64,000 nucleotides of DNA. It comes from Pinus tabuliformis. Its lineage: Eukaryota > Streptophyta > Pinopsida > Pinales > Pinaceae. Shown here in pieces: positions 12,470 through 24,779 of the stretch (positions within the stretch are counted from its first letter, which is position 1; every line of letters starts with the position of its first letter). Location: assembly GCA_031772625.1 (NCBI GenBank), contig CM062816.1, forward strand, positions 629,875,269-629,939,268, in the 5' to 3' direction. Both the position numbers and the translations under genes were made by a program. A model generated the notes under the pieces. It made no database searches. It had not been told where the DNA came from and worked only from the letters and a program-made list of their open reading frames with translations.

Positions 12470-13876
12470 TGTTAATTTTTCTTAACGCTTTATTGTTCCT
12501 TGCTTTGATAATTGCATTTCTTCATTAACACATTGAATTCACCCCACAACATCATAACATATTCCACTACATAGAAAGAAAAATACCATCATCCTCATTG
12601 CAATAGAACATAAAGGAAAAATAAAAGAAAAGCATTCACAGATAGAGACACTAGGATTGGAGCCCCAAGGGTTAGCTTAGTTGGTCAAATCAATTCCTTG
12701 CCAATCGGGAGGTCACAGGGTCCATTCTCCCCGAAGCCCTTGGGGTTAGTCCATGTTGTTAGCTGCGGTGCTAGATTCCCTTTGAGGTCGATCAGCCCAT
12801 ATTTTTCCGTGGACATAGCAGCCACCCAATGACTAGGATGTGCATGAACCATAGCTTAAAAAAAAAAACCATAGGATTGGTCAGAGACTAGTGAAAAACC
12901 CACTATGGAGAAAACCCTTTCAATTATTATTATTATTAGATTTTTGTTAAATGATTCAACCAAAGAGATTACAATCATCCACATCTTCATCTATAAAAAT
13001 ATCCAAAAAAATAAACTAAACAACATCCATGAAATAAACCCAACAATGATCATACTAAAAGCCCTCATTTAGAAGAATGTAATAAGCTGTTACTATCTGC
13101 AGTCAATGACCAAACACTGCGGTCTTCTAAAATTTCAATATTTAGGTCCCAATTACATAGAGGAGGATTGATCTGTGTGATTGGAAGGTTCCAATCACTA
13201 CATTAAGCCTGTAAGCTAGCGATTGCAATCAAAATCAAGCTTTAGAAAGGTTGAGATTGTGAATCAGAAACCCTAGATTCTAGTCGCATGGAGGATGTAT
13301 TGTGCTTGTGAATGAAAAGCTTCAGTAGCATGGATGAGCTGGCTAGTGAGTGAATGTAGTTGAGATCTCCCTATGTCATGCCTGAGACTGAGGCCCAAAA
13401 CCCTAAAACATAAATGTGACCTTCAGACCCTGCAATTTCTACTTCATGCAAATCCATCCTCCACGGACATGCCTCATACCTGTCTGAGCCAAAACCAAGA
13501 AAGAGAATAAAAGAATGTCTCATGATGATTTCTAAATGATGTTGAGGTCACTTTTTTCTAGAACCTTCCAAGGGTGCCCAATCTACTTTAGGGCTGACCT
13601 AATGAAATATGCACATGTGAGATTTTAATTTAAAAATACACTTTCTATTATCCAAATGGAGCACTTCAATAGTCAAAATTGATCCTCTTGAAAATAGGAA
13701 TCTAGTCACATTGTTGGAATTTATCATTGAGCTTCCAAATTTAAAAATAAACCAAAAGTGACACTGAATAGGATATTTTTGAGAACATTTAACTTGGAAT
13801 ACATGTCTCATTTCCTTGGTCTTATTTTTCCTTTATTATCCTTTATTACATGAAATTTTAACCTGGGGTTGTTACA
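12470..13876 (-). repeat. Probable 5' LTR of the decayed copia element, split by a SINE
   Basis: The LTR starts (plus coordinates) TGTTAATTTTT at 12470 next to the primer site. A good end is GGGGTTGTTACA at 13876, giving TG..CA ends. The length is 1,407 bp, or about 1,190 bp without the SINE and one target copy. The far end is inferred from the dinucleotide only, because no second LTR was found for comparison. Confidence 0.45.
12661..12871 (+). mobile_element. tRNA-derived SINE with 9-bp target duplication
   Basis: About 210 bp starting AGCCCCAAGGG. An A-box-like TTAGCTTAGTTGG is at about 12672 and a B-box-like GGTCACAGGGTCC with ATTCTCC follows about 35 bp later, the layout of a tRNA-derived RNA polymerase III promoter. 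It ends in a run of A at 12857-12868. TAGGATTGG flanks it on both sides (12652-12660 and 12872-12880), a perfect target-site duplication. It lies inside the copia LTR and is therefore younger. Confidence 0.8.
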
Positions 13877-14238
13877 CAAAGAAGATGTGTAATACTCCTA
13901 TCTTTTAAACAGATTCACCTTAGACATTTTCTATTCACATTTATAACTGACAATTTCTTAGTTGATTGCAATGATTACAAGTAGTTCATATTTATTTTAG
14001 ATGGTAATTTTGTGCTTCTTTTGATACATATAGAAATGATATCAAAGTAGTGGAAAGGTGTGGATCAAATAGATGTCGAGAGAATAGATGTGTGGAGTTA
14101 GGAACATAAACATTTCCAGTGTAATGTTTCATATGTGGGTATGCATTCAATATTATTTAATTTCAGAACAAGATAATGTTATTAGATTTATTCAAATACT
14201 GGAAACGTTGGGTTTTTTAACAAATCTGTAAGCACAAA

Positions 14239-14447
14239 TGATTTGAATGGAAATTCACCCATGGTAATGTAACTAAAGGATATAAATGACTCACCCATGG
14301 TATTATCCACCCATGGTATTTTCCAACCCATGGTAATGTAACTAAAAAAGGCTATAAGTAACAAGCCTCATTTTGTAAGAGGGCATATTGTCTAGAACAA
14401 TGTAGTTGCAACCGTAATTTTATGATCTTGTAAAAGTTAGTTTGTGA

Positions 14448-14449
<2 letters not shown>
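14239..14449 (+). repeat. LTR fragment, CCATGG gypsy family
   Basis: Starts TGATTTGAATGG and carries the family's CACCCATGGTAATGTAACTAAAGG and CCACCCATGGTATT phrases. It matches the LTRs starting at 19205 and 25489 and breaks off at the T run at 14450. Confidence 0.65.
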
Positions 14450-14483
<34 letters not shown>

Positions 14484-15033
14484 GCAGAAATAAATCTTCA
14501 TTTTATTAATATCAATGAACTAAAAGATTGTTACATATATAATGGAAATAAACTATCTCAGGCGATGGTAACTTATCTCTGATAAGATATGTGGTGGCTA
14601 CATGCCTTTGAATTGTGTTAAAATGAGGCTCTGGGGCCCTTTTAATATTTAACAACAAAGTGAAACCCTAAAAAACCAAAAACCTAACCCTAGGAGATGG
14701 AACACCAAGAGTTTCGTGGCCCCATTGGGGTTAGTTGGGAAGCAAACTTCTTAGTGTTGTAACTTGTTCATATGATCTCTATTTGGTGCATAAGATACCT
14801 CATTAGAAAGGCCTCTTCGATTATTACACTATTTGAAATACGCCCCTACTTAGAATAATGGGTTTGATACAGACCTCAAAAAAATGTTGTTTAGGGGTCA
14901 AAACAACTCCATAAGTTTACGACTTGAAAAAACAGCTAAAAATAGTAAATGCTACTATAATCAAGGAAACTAGTGAAACCAACAGGATGTTTACGTGGAA
15001 TTGTCAGATGGCCTCCAATATCTAGCTAGAAGA
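14450..15033 (-). other. T31 run followed by unassigned sequence
   Basis: A run of 31 T (14450-14480) interrupts the LTR, then about 550 bp without a coding frame. A poly-T start on the plus strand fits the A-tail of a retroposed transcript on the minus strand. I found no matching second target copy and do not recognise the sequence. Confidence 0.35.
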
Positions 15034-17265
15034 ATCCTCCCCCCCAGAAAGAAATTGTCCCAATTGCATGCAGAGCCTCCATGAGATGAGGAAAACTTTG
15101 TTGAACGTGGTCCCTAGTGATCCACTTACGCTGGTGAAGGAGTTGGAATTCTTTAACAACTCAATATAGTTGGATCCTCTGCTGGTGAGTTTTCTTGATA
15201 TGTGTCCATGATCTTATCATTTTTAGCATGTTCTATACAACTTGGGTTGATTTCTTTTGGTGTCAGCTGCTCAACAATGTTGGTTGTGTCCAACAATGGG
15301 GGAAAGTATGATCGCAATCGATCCACATTGGATACTCAAAATAATTTTCCCCTATAGCCTTAGGGATGGTGTAAGGTCCATATCAGAGCAGGTGAAGCTT
15401 GCGATGTGCCCCAACAAGGAGCTCTTTTTGCAAATGTAACTATACTTTTTTGCCCACTTGGAAGTTGTGTGGCACCTGATGTTGATCATGATGTTGTTTG
15501 TACTTAGAAGTTTCTCTATCTAATATGTCATGGACCTGACGACACATGTGATGGATGCACTCAATGAATTTGTTATCCCTGTCAGTGTCAAATTGGACAT
15601 GAGTTTAATTTTCCTGAGTAGCTGCAAATGGTATGGAAAAAGCAATGGGGCATAGTGGCTGGAATCCCAATCCCACCTAAGAGGGGTTGTGACTAGTTGA
15701 GCCATGGAGAGCCTTGTTGTAGCTATGTTAGACATAGTAGAGGCTTTCAGCCCATGTGTGTTGGTGCTTCGAGTTGTACATGTGCAAGATGTGAAAAATC
15801 ATCTTGTTGATGACCTCTCTTTGGCCATCAATTTGGGGGTGAAGGTCATGGACACAGTGAGCTTGGTATCCAGAAATAACCAGAAGCTTGACGATAATTC
15901 ACTTGCAAACTAGCTGTCTTGGTTTGATATAATGGACTGTGGGATCCCAAAGTGTACCCATACTTGTTCAAGGAAGAGTTTGATAGTGGTTTCTTGCGTG
16001 ATTCTCTTCTTGCAAGCCACGATAATGCCTATCTCAAAGAATGTACCAATGACCATGAAAACACAATCATTTCCATGCTTGGTAGAAGGAAGGCTCGACA
16101 TGTAATCCATGGAGATGGATTCCCAGGGCTAGCTAGGAGTCAATAGAGGAGTATACATGCCTTGATTCTTGATTTTATGTTTAGAAATGGAGCAGGCAAT
16201 GAAATATTTTATGTAATTCCCAACATCGTATCGAAGGCTCGGTTAATAAAAATACTTCTGAAACACTTCCATTGTCTTTTCTACCCCAAAATGTTTGATG
16301 ATGTATCTGTAGTGTTCTTGCAAAATCATCTTGACACAATTGCTTGAAGGAACACAAAGGTGTCCCAGGTGGCATAATATTGTGTCATGGAGGTGAAAAT
16401 ATGGGACTTTCTTACCTTCCAGAAGCATTTGGTATATAGTGTTGAATTCTCGATCACTCTTGTAAATATGTGGCCATCCCGAAGTTTCAAGTCTACAAGA
16501 GTCAAGCACAGTAGTTATCACCGTAATTGGTAGTCAGCTAGGGAATTTTTCAACATTATTGGTGTTTCCCTTATTGTACTTAATGTTCAAATGGAACTAT
16601 TGCAGATAGGTGGATCACTTATGATGACGGTCATTCCATTACTTTCCTTGTGTTTCTATGAATTGCAAGGGTTAGTAGTGTGTGGATAACCATTTCCTTC
16701 CCCATTATGTAATGCTTCCATTGTTTTCAGGTCTGCACAATGTAATACATCTCTTTGTCATAGCTTGGAAACTTTTAGACTTTATTTGAAAGTGTCTCAA
16801 TGGGATATTCCACCAGATGCGCCTGTCGCATAAGAACCAAATGAACAACATAGTTAGAGGCATTTATCTCAATTTAAAATGGTTGTTGCAGATCTACTAA
16901 TGTGAACACCGATGCAGAGCAAAGGTGATGCTTCAACTTGACAAACACCTTCTATTAGAATTTATGCCGAAATAATTTTTCTTTCACTCCACCCTTGGTG
17001 ACTTGACTCAAAGGCCAAGTGATAGAGAATCCCAACATGAACCTATGATAGAAATGGAAAAACAAAGAAATTTGTGGAACTATGTTAGAGTGGTTGGGGC
17101 TGACCAATCCAAAATAACTTCTATCTTGGTTGGGTCGACATGCACACCCTGATCATCAATTATGAACATGGGATATTGAACCTCAGTTATACCAAAAGTG
17201 AATTTCTCCAAATTGGCACACAATTTCTGTTGTTGTAGGGTTTGGAGGACTTGTCATATATTAAC
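15034..17265 (-). pseudogene. Ty3/gypsy chromovirus-type pol remnant (RT end to integrase tail)
   Basis: Read on the minus strand from 17265 down: the reverse transcriptase thumb (CANLEKFTFGITEVQYP, then VHVDPTKIEVI), a decayed RNase H, the zinc-finger linker (16521-16243) and an integrase core (16110-15910). In the core the first catalytic Asp reads IG (VVD is expected) and the second reads SNQD instead of SDRD, so two of the three catalytic residues are lost. The tail ends in a polypurine tract (minus strand) at 15034-15050. Many frameshifts and stops. The closest relatives in this window are 17387-18010 and the 3' ends before 19205 and 25489. Confidence 0.75.
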
Positions 17266-17385
17266 ATGGGTGGATAATACCATGTGGGAAAATACCATGG
17301 GTGGATAATACCATGTGCGTGTCATTTATAGCCTTTAGTTACATTACCATGGCTAAACACTAGGGGTATATTTCCAATAGGACGA
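17266..17385 (-). repeat. LTR fragment, CCATGG gypsy family
   Basis: The minus strand carries the family's CCATGGTAATGTAACTAAAGGCTATAAATG and two ATTATCCACCCATG units. Its 5' end abuts a polypurine tract at 17386-17400. It is cut off at 17266 against the RT thumb of the neighbouring copy. Confidence 0.65.
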
Positions 17386-17386
17386 T

Positions 17387-18010
17387 TCCTCCCCCTTTGG
17401 GAAGAAATGTTCCCCATTGCATGTAGAGCCTCAATGAGACGAGGAAACTTCTGTTGAACTTGCTCCATAGAGAGCCACTTTCTCTAGTGAAGGAGTTGGA
17501 TTTCCTTTAAAAATAAATATAGATGGATCCTCTATTGGCAAGTGTTTTTGATCTATGTTTCCATCATCCTATTAGTGGTGGGCTATTTGACATAGTTTGG
17601 GTTGAGTTGTGTTGGTGTCAACTGCTCAACAATGTCAAATGTGTCCAATAATGGGGGAAAGTATGGTGGAAAGTGATCCACATAGAATATTGGGTGCAGG
17701 CTAAGGAACGGTGGAATGATGAGCTCAAAAGTATTTTCCACTACAACCTTAGTGATGGTGTAAGGCCCATATTAGAGTAGGTGAAGCTTGTGGCTGGCCC
17801 TAGAAAGGCACTCCTTATGTAAATGTAACCAAACTTTTTTTCCCACTTAGAACTTGTGTGGAACTTGATGATGATTAGGATGTTGTTTGTACTTAGAATT
17901 TTGTCTGCCAAATATGGCATGGACCTGCTGGTGGATGTGCTGGATGCGCTCAATGAATCTTTTAGCCCTACCAAAGAAAGATGAGAACACAAAGTAAACA
18001 AAACCACCAA
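17387..18010 (-). pseudogene. Ty3/gypsy integrase C-terminal fragment (second copy)
   Basis: Repeats the 3' part of the 15034-17265 element. The minus strand shows the integrase tail phrase KRFIERIQHIHQQVHAIF and then VPHKF at the expected distance, followed by the same 3' end and polypurine tract. It stops abruptly near 18010, where an LTR of another copy begins a little further on. Confidence 0.65.
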
Positions 18011-18067
18011 GAATGTTTTTATTAAAATAAATAATAATTGTAAAGGCTATATTATGGTGGACAATAT

Positions 18068-18404
18068 GTCGTTTCACAAAATGTCACTTGTTACTTATAG
18101 CCTTTTTTAGTTACAATACCATAGTTAAATTCCATCAGTGAATGAATACCATGGGTGGATTCCATTTACAATACCATGGGTAAATTCCATGGGTGGATAA
18201 ACATCATGAGTGGATGAATACCATGGGTGGATGCCACTTATAATACCATGGGTAAATACTATAGTTGAATGAATACCATGGGTGGATGCCAGTTAGAATA
18301 CCATGGGTGGATGCCACTTACAATACCATGGGTAACTTCCATGGGTGGATAATTACCATGGGTGGATCAGTACCATGGGAGGATACCACTTGCCATTCAG
18401 ACCA
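18068..18404 (-). repeat. LTR with expanded CCATGGGTGGAT minisatellite
   Basis: The right end (18404, minus-strand start TGGTCTGAATGG) abuts a polypurine tract at 18405-18417, and the interior carries the family's TTGTTACTTATAGCC phrase. Between 18130 and 18385 there are about ten copies of ACCATGGGTGGAT or a close variant, often joined by GCCACTTACAAT. The other LTR fragments carry two to four copies, so the array has expanded here. Confidence 0.7.
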
Positions 18405-18417
18405 TTTCTCCTTCCTT

Positions 18418-19191
18418 GTGAAACAATGGTTTCCATTGTCTGAAATTCCCTCCTAAGAAGCCTTTGTTGAATATGAAGAGCCACTCGAGAGAAGGGTTTT
18501 GTGTGCTTGACCGATAACCTTGGGTTTATGGGTGATCCATAATTGTGATGCTTTTCAGTCTCCTTGGTAAAAGTATGGTGGCTTGTCTAATTTATTCTCC
18601 TATCCAATGACATATTGTAAAGGCTTTTTTCACATTTTTTTCTTCTTCTAGAAATTGACCTCTTGCTGCAACTTTGCTGATGAATTTTGCTGTAGGTGAA
18701 ATAAAATTCCGTCAAAGACCAATTTGATTCATTGAATATATATTTCCATAGATACAAGATAGTTGAACTTTGATAACCTTTGGAATGAGAAAATGATTCC
18801 TGAAACTCATGGTATGCATGAACATGCAATGGTCCAGACATATGTAACTTTAATTAATCATATCTCTCAATCCGGGAAACAAAATCAGATGTCGTAAAAA
18901 CCTCAACAAAAAATCCTTTCAAATGAGATATCTTGCACCTTCTTAAATGTTTTATGGAGGACATGGAACTTGCATGAAGCTTGTTGAAGATTGCTGCTCC
19001 ATTTTTCATCCATGATTGTGCTTCAAACCATCATTCCCATGAAGCCACAACTTTCTTTGGTCTAGCTATATATCGTGTTTTCAAATCAAGTCAACTCCTT
19101 CACCATGCCAAGTGGCTCACTAGGGACGAGGTTCAATAGAAATTTCTTCAACTCGTGGATGACCTGCATGCAATGGGGTCCATTGTTTCCT
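18418..19191. other. Gypsy 3'-end fragments, otherwise nothing recognised
   Basis: 18418-18560 on the minus strand and about 19080-19191 on the plus strand match the non-coding or C-terminal 3' end of the same gypsy family (a phrase reading RDEVQ..LQLVDDLHAMG on the plus strand). The middle, about 18560-18950, shows no frame or repeat I recognise. Confidence 0.4.
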
Positions 19192-19290
19192 AAGGGGGGA
19201 GGAATGATCCGAATGGAAATTCACTCATGGTGTTTAACCATGGAAATGTAACTAAAGGATATAAATGGCTCAACCAGGTATTATACACCC
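19192..19290 (+). repeat. Polypurine tract and truncated LTR, CCATGG gypsy family
   Basis: AAGGGGGGAGGAA at 19192-19204 is followed by an LTR start TGATCCGAATGG at 19205. The LTR can be followed for only about 85 bp. Confidence 0.65.
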
Positions 19291-19529
19291 ATTTATGATA
19301 CAATGATGCAGATGAGTAATGAGATCCACCCAATGGGGTTTGGAGTAGTTGTTAGCCACGTGTTCTTGTTGTTGGCTGTGGGAACGACGGGGAAGCAATA
19401 TATGTTTCCTAATCCCAAAGTTATGCTTCAAAAACCACGTTTACCACCAAGTAGACTATTGAAAAAACATGATTAATTATTCATAAGGGTGGTGCTACTA
19501 TTATCACTTTTTCAGTCACATTTAGGATC

Positions 19530-19965
19530 TGAGATTCAATGCTCACATGGATTTGTTTCTAGAACAACTGATATGATAATATTATTTATGGGATCCATCA
19601 ATGGAATACTCATTGTAGTTAATCTCATTCTTTAGAAATTGCTAGGCGAGGTTGATGATAACAATGATGCATATTAGAAGTCAAGTCAAGTTAGATTGGT
19701 TCTTCCAAGTTATATATGTGGTGGTATAATTGGCAAGGGAGGAGCTACAATAAAATCATATATTAAAGATTCACAACCTAGTACTGAATCATCTCCCCAG
19801 TACCAGATCTTTCCTGGTATCAATGACTCGCTTGTGACAACGACTTGTACTTTGGAGCAACCATTTCGAGAAATATTCCTTATTGTTTTAAATAATGCAT
19901 AAGATCCGAAATTTGAAAAATATGAAAATGCTCCTCTCTCATACATAGTGACGTATATTCTACTT
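19530..19965 (+). pseudogene. KH-domain RNA-binding protein pseudogene
   Basis: The plus strand encodes the end of one KH domain and most of the next, as in plant tandem-KH proteins of the Nova/BTR1 type, which bind single-stranded RNA. The second domain is clear: VRLVLPSYICGGIIGKGGA, with the GKGG loop that contacts RNA intact, at about 19690-19750, then FPGINDSLVTTT and a run to EKYENAPLSY at about 19950. Upstream, 19560-19650 fits the end of the first KH domain. There are stops at about 19635, 19678 and 19900. The two domains join without a recognisable intron, which would fit a retroposed copy, but I see no poly-A tail or target duplication. The family call is firm; the BTR1-like call is by recall of family sequence. 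Confidence 0.75.
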
Positions 19966-20526
19966 GTACTTTGAAAAAGTAAGGGCCAAATGACTCAACG
20001 TCTTGATGGACATAACTTTGAGCATTAAGCAAAATGGTGCTAAGAAAAGGATGGTTGACCAACTCTTATCATACATGAGAGATTACTTGAGATATAAGCT
20101 GAGTAGGATCATGGTGCTTGGCCTAAAACTACGTCAGACATGGAAATTCCCAATGCACTGCATGTGGCTCATTTAGGAACTAAATCTATTGGAATTGTCC
20201 ATTAGAATTATATTGTCCTATTTTTTATATATCCTTTGAAGCTTGATGTTACTTTGGTAAGACACAATAATCCTTATACACAAATTTCGATCACGAGTGG
20301 ATAAATCACTTTAGAAATGGTTTCAAGTAGGGCTTGCAGGACCTATTTTGAGATCAGGAATATGTGCAGAAGTCTTCTAGTTTTAGGCATCTCTAATATC
20401 TCCTTCAGCTACTACACATTCCAAGATTGTGATAAGTTATGCTTCAAGGATTAGTGTGGACATTCTAGTAATAATTATTCGGGCATCATACATATTGTTA
20501 CATTACCATTTTTGCAAGAAAAAAAA
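19966..20526. other. No gene seen
   Basis: May include more of the KH pseudogene's 3' part, but no domain is readable. It ends in an A-rich stretch (20517-20526) next to the copia LTR. Confidence 0.3.
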
Positions 20527-21135
20527 TGTTGGAAAAATTATATATTACAGAGAAATGAAACACATAAAATATAATGTAAAAACATAAACACAAAAAATGC
20601 ATAAAATAAGAGACACAGATACACATGGTTCACCCAATTTCGAATATGTCCATGGAGAAACTGCTAGTCCTTCCTTTTATATTATCCAACAAATTAAAGA
20701 GATACAACCTAGAGTAGGTCTGTTGCAATTCCCTCTTCACTCTCACATAATATCCTCTCTCTTTCTTACTCAGAATACAAATCTACATAGATGCAATACA
20801 ATTCCCTCATACATAGTGAGGGCTTTCCTTCTAGGGAAAAAACCCTAAATTAAACATAAATTATACTATTAGATATCTGCCTAATTAACGACCCAAATTG
20901 ATTACGAAATTACAACATTTTACAAGGCAATTTTACATCTATTTTTAATTTCAGGGGCACTGTACCCGATCCCCGGCCAGGGGGGTCTCCCAAAGATGGC
21001 ATATGCCCCCCCCCCCCCCCCCAGACCCCCCTTGCAGTGTACATTTTACAGGCATAATTTCTGCCACATTACGAACTCGGGTCCAATGTGGCGATACCTC
21101 TAAATAAAGAAGATAATCAGGCTCCACACCCAACA
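20527..21135 (-). repeat. 3' LTR of copia element A
   Basis: The minus-strand LTR starts TGTTGGGTGTGG at 21135, right after the purine tract AAGTGGGAGAT (21136-21146), and ends CCAACA at 20527, giving 609 bp with TG..CA ends. Its interior holds a run of 17 C at 21006-21022 beside a G-rich strand partner. Confidence 0.75.
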
Positions 21136-24100
21136 ATCTCCCACTTGGAGACTGATTATAGCAACTTGACTGCTGCTTCATTTGTTGGAAAATGACTCTA
21201 GTTGGGACCTAGCTGTTACTCATCTTCTTCATCATACTTGAAGACCAATTGAAACTGAGCAGACTCTCATTTTCTCCTTGGTTACAACTTTTGTTAACAT
21301 ATTTGTAATATTCTGGCTAGTGTGTATCTTTTCCAACTTCAATTGTCTATCTTCTAATGTTGTCTGTATGAAATTGTACATGAGATGTATATGTTTAGTC
21401 TTGGAATGAAATTTAGAGTTCTTTGCAAGATGTATGGCACTCTGGCTATCACTGTATAACCTGCTCAACTCTTGCTTCTTACCCAATTCAGCTAGAAAGC
21501 TCTGTAACAAGATCATTTTTTTACTAAGCTCTGTAGCAGCAACATACTCTATTTCCGTTGTTGAGAGCACAACAACACTTTGCAGTTTTGAGACCCAACT
21601 AATAGTTGTTCCACCTACAGTAAACACATACATTGTGGTGCTCCTCCTCTTATCTTTATCACCCTCCATATCTACATCAACATATCCCTGTAGAGAAAGG
21701 TTTAAACCGCCAAAGAATAGTGCTTGATTTGTGGTATATCTCAAATACCTGAGAATCCACTTCACTACCATCCAATGTTATTTTCCTAAATTGTTCATGT
21801 ACATTCTTAAAACTCCCATTGCATGTGCAATGTTAGGGCTTGTGCAGACCATTGCATACATTAACCTTCCTACTGTTAAATGATATGGAACTTTAGACAT
21901 ATAAGCCATTTCTTCCCGAGTCTTGAGACACACCTCCTTACTAAGTCTGAAATGGCTAGCTAAAGGTATACTAACTAGTTTTTCATTCTACATATTAAAC
22001 CTTTTCAACACATTTTGTATGTACTCACTTTGAGACAATGTTAATTTGTGATTCTTCATGTCTCTAGTTATTCTCATACCAAGGATTTGTTTTGGAGCAC
22101 CCAAATCCTTTATTGCAAATGATTTTTCCAATTTTATTTTGAGCACATTTATTTCTTGCATGTTAGAACCTACAACAAGCATGCCATCTACATATAATAA
22201 CGATATAATATAGCTGCAATCATTTTTCCTTTTGAGATAAACACAATGATCAGACTGACATCTAGTATAAACTTGCTCAGACATAAACCTATCAAATTTT
22301 AGATACCACTGCCTTAGATCCTGTTTTAAAAAATACAATCTCTTCTTGAACCTCCACACCAGTTTCTCCTTCCCTTTTAACTCATATCCTTGTGGCTACT
22401 ACATATATATCTCTTCCTCCAAATCCCCATGTATAAAAGTTATCTTTACATCTAACTTCTCAAGATGAAAACATTCAGCTGCTACTAGACTTAGAATAGT
22501 TTTGATTGAAGTCGTTTTAACAACAGGAGAAAATATCTCATCAAAGTCTCTACCCTTTTTCTATTTAAACCCCTTCACCAAAAGTCTAGCTTTATACATT
22601 TTTCTACCTCCATATTCTTCCTTCAACCTGTAAAACCATTTATCCGGAAATGTTGTTTTACCTGCAAGCAACCTGACTAAGTCCCAAGTCTAGTTATGTA
22701 TTAAGGAGTCCATCTCTTCTTTCATTGTTTGCTCCCACTTCTTCCTATTTTCTACCTACAATTCCTCTTCATAATATTCTGGTTCACCAGAATCAATCAA
22801 CAGTACATAATATAATGAAGGAGAGTATTCCTCAAGGGCTTTACTTATCCTGGTAGATCTTTTAACACCACTTTCAAGCGTTTGAGGTGCTTGTTGCTAT
22901 TGTGGTTGTTGTTGTTGTTCTAGCTTTTGATCATTATGATTTTCAGGCACCTTCACTTTTTCTTTGATCTCATCAAGCACCATGTATTCTTTGTTTTCTT
23001 TTTACTTTTTATTTTCTTGCATCTGATCCTTATACAAAACCTTTTCATTGAATATGAAATCTCTACTCCTAATGATTTTGTGTTTTTCATAATCATAAAA
23101 GTGATAACCAAAATCATTAACACCATATCCAATAAAGGTACATTTCTTTGATTTTTCCTCAAGCTTTGTTCTATTTTCTTTATTAATGTGTACAAAGGCT
23201 TCACAACCAAAAGTCTTTAGAAATGAGTAGTTTACCTTTTTACCTTTCCATGCCTCCTCTAGAATACCACCATTGAAGGAACTTGAAGGCCCTATGTTTA
23301 TTAGATAAACAATAGTATGTACAACATCTTCCAAAAATTGTAAAGACAATCCTTCATGAAATCTCATGCAACTTGCACGCTCCATGATTCTCTTGTTCAT
23401 CCTTTCTGACACACCATTTTCTTGTGGTGTTCCTGGAACTGTCTTCTCTCTATGAATTCCATTCTTTAAAGAATACATATAAACCTCTTTGTTGCAATAT
23501 TCACCTCCATTGTCTGATCTGAGACACTTCAACCTTTTTCCTATCTCATTTTCAACCAAAGATTTCCATTTCTTGAAACTATCAAATACATAAGATTTAT
23601 TTCAAATACAATAAATTCAGGTTTTTTTGGTTACATCATCAATAAAATTAACATAATAACAAGAGACACCAAGAGATGATACATGAGCAGGTCCCCATAC
23701 ATATGTATGAAAAATCTCTAACTTTCCACTCTTATTTTCTTTCCCAGCTCTGAGGAATCTTACTCTCTTTTGTTTTCCATAAACACAATTCTCACAAAAA
23801 TTTAAATCAACATGCTTCAAACCTGGCAACAAATTTCTTGAGTGAACAATATACATCCCCTTCTCACTAATGTGCTTGAACCTATGATGCCATAATGCCA
23901 TATCTTCTCATGTAGAGGTTAAAGAATTAACATAATTAGAAATACCATTGCATAAACACAATGTACCACCCTTTTCTCCTTTTCCTATTACGAGGGCTCC
24001 TTTAGTGACCTTCCAGGTTTTATCTGTAAAATTAGTTACACAGCCTTCAACACCCAACTTCCCTGTTCAAATTAGATTTGTATTCATACCTGGAACATGC

Positions 24101-24706
24101 CATACCTCCTTCAATATCCATTGACCTCCATTATGTTGTTTTATGAAAGCTGTACCCATTCCAATGATTTTACAGGGTTTATCATCACCTAATCGAACCT
24201 GTCCAAAATCTCCTTGAACATAATCATGAAAATGTTTCCTATTAGGTATGGCATGGAATGAGGCCCCTAAATATACCACCTAGGCATTAATAATATTTTC
24301 TAATGAAAGAATCAAAGCATCTTGCAACATATCACCTATCACATTCGCTTCATGATTATTTTCTTGTTGCACATCTCCTTCTTTTCCCTTCCGAGAATTT
24401 TAGTCTTTCTTTAGGTTTCCTTTCTTCCCACATTTCTAGCACACTATCCCCGATTTGGAATTGGATTTTTCCTTTCCTTGACTTACTGCAATACCTTGGG
24501 CTCTTTGCTCTTTTCATTTTTCTTCCCTTAGTCTCTGCAGTCAAAGCATTACCTGATGTCTCACCGGAGCTTTTCCGTTGCATTTCCTCACTAAGGATTG
24601 CATCGATAACATGATCAAACTTGAAAGTACCATATCTAGAGACAGAGTTACTAATGGCCATAACTAAACCATTCCAACTTTTTGAAAATGAGCACAGAAA
24701 TAACAC
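21136..24706 (-). pseudogene. Ty1/copia polyprotein, element A (gag to RNase H)
   Basis: Reading the minus strand from 24706 down: a gag piece (24706-24356) with a decayed zinc knuckle, protease region (24279-24067), pre-integrase HHCC (WHHRFKH..CENCVYGK, near 23860), integrase (23780-23002), reverse transcriptase (22700-21988) and RNase H (21771-21232). From 24279 to 21232 all pieces lie in one frame, about 1,015 codons with a few stops, so indels are rare. The gag piece is in another frame. The first integrase Asp is Tyr (HTYVWGP); the later SDNGGEY and PQENG are intact. The RT site reads YVDG, not YVDD. The 5' end (PBS and 5' LTR) is missing beyond about 24760, where a gypsy fragment begins. 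Confidence 0.85.
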
Positions 24707-24779
24707 AGCACTAACTTCATCATCAAAAGTTACCCCTACAAAACGTAACTGAATGTTGGGGCTTTGTATTTTTCCTTTC

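Noticed and set aside
18120-18390. Regularly spaced repeats that might look like a CRISPR array
   Set aside because: Units are variable, spacing is irregular, the interval lies in a plant LTR, and the motif is shared with other LTRs of the family.
21006-21022. C17 run as a G-quadruplex regulator
   Set aside because: A single homopolymer inside an LTR with no spaced G-tracts; expansion or sequencing error is simpler.
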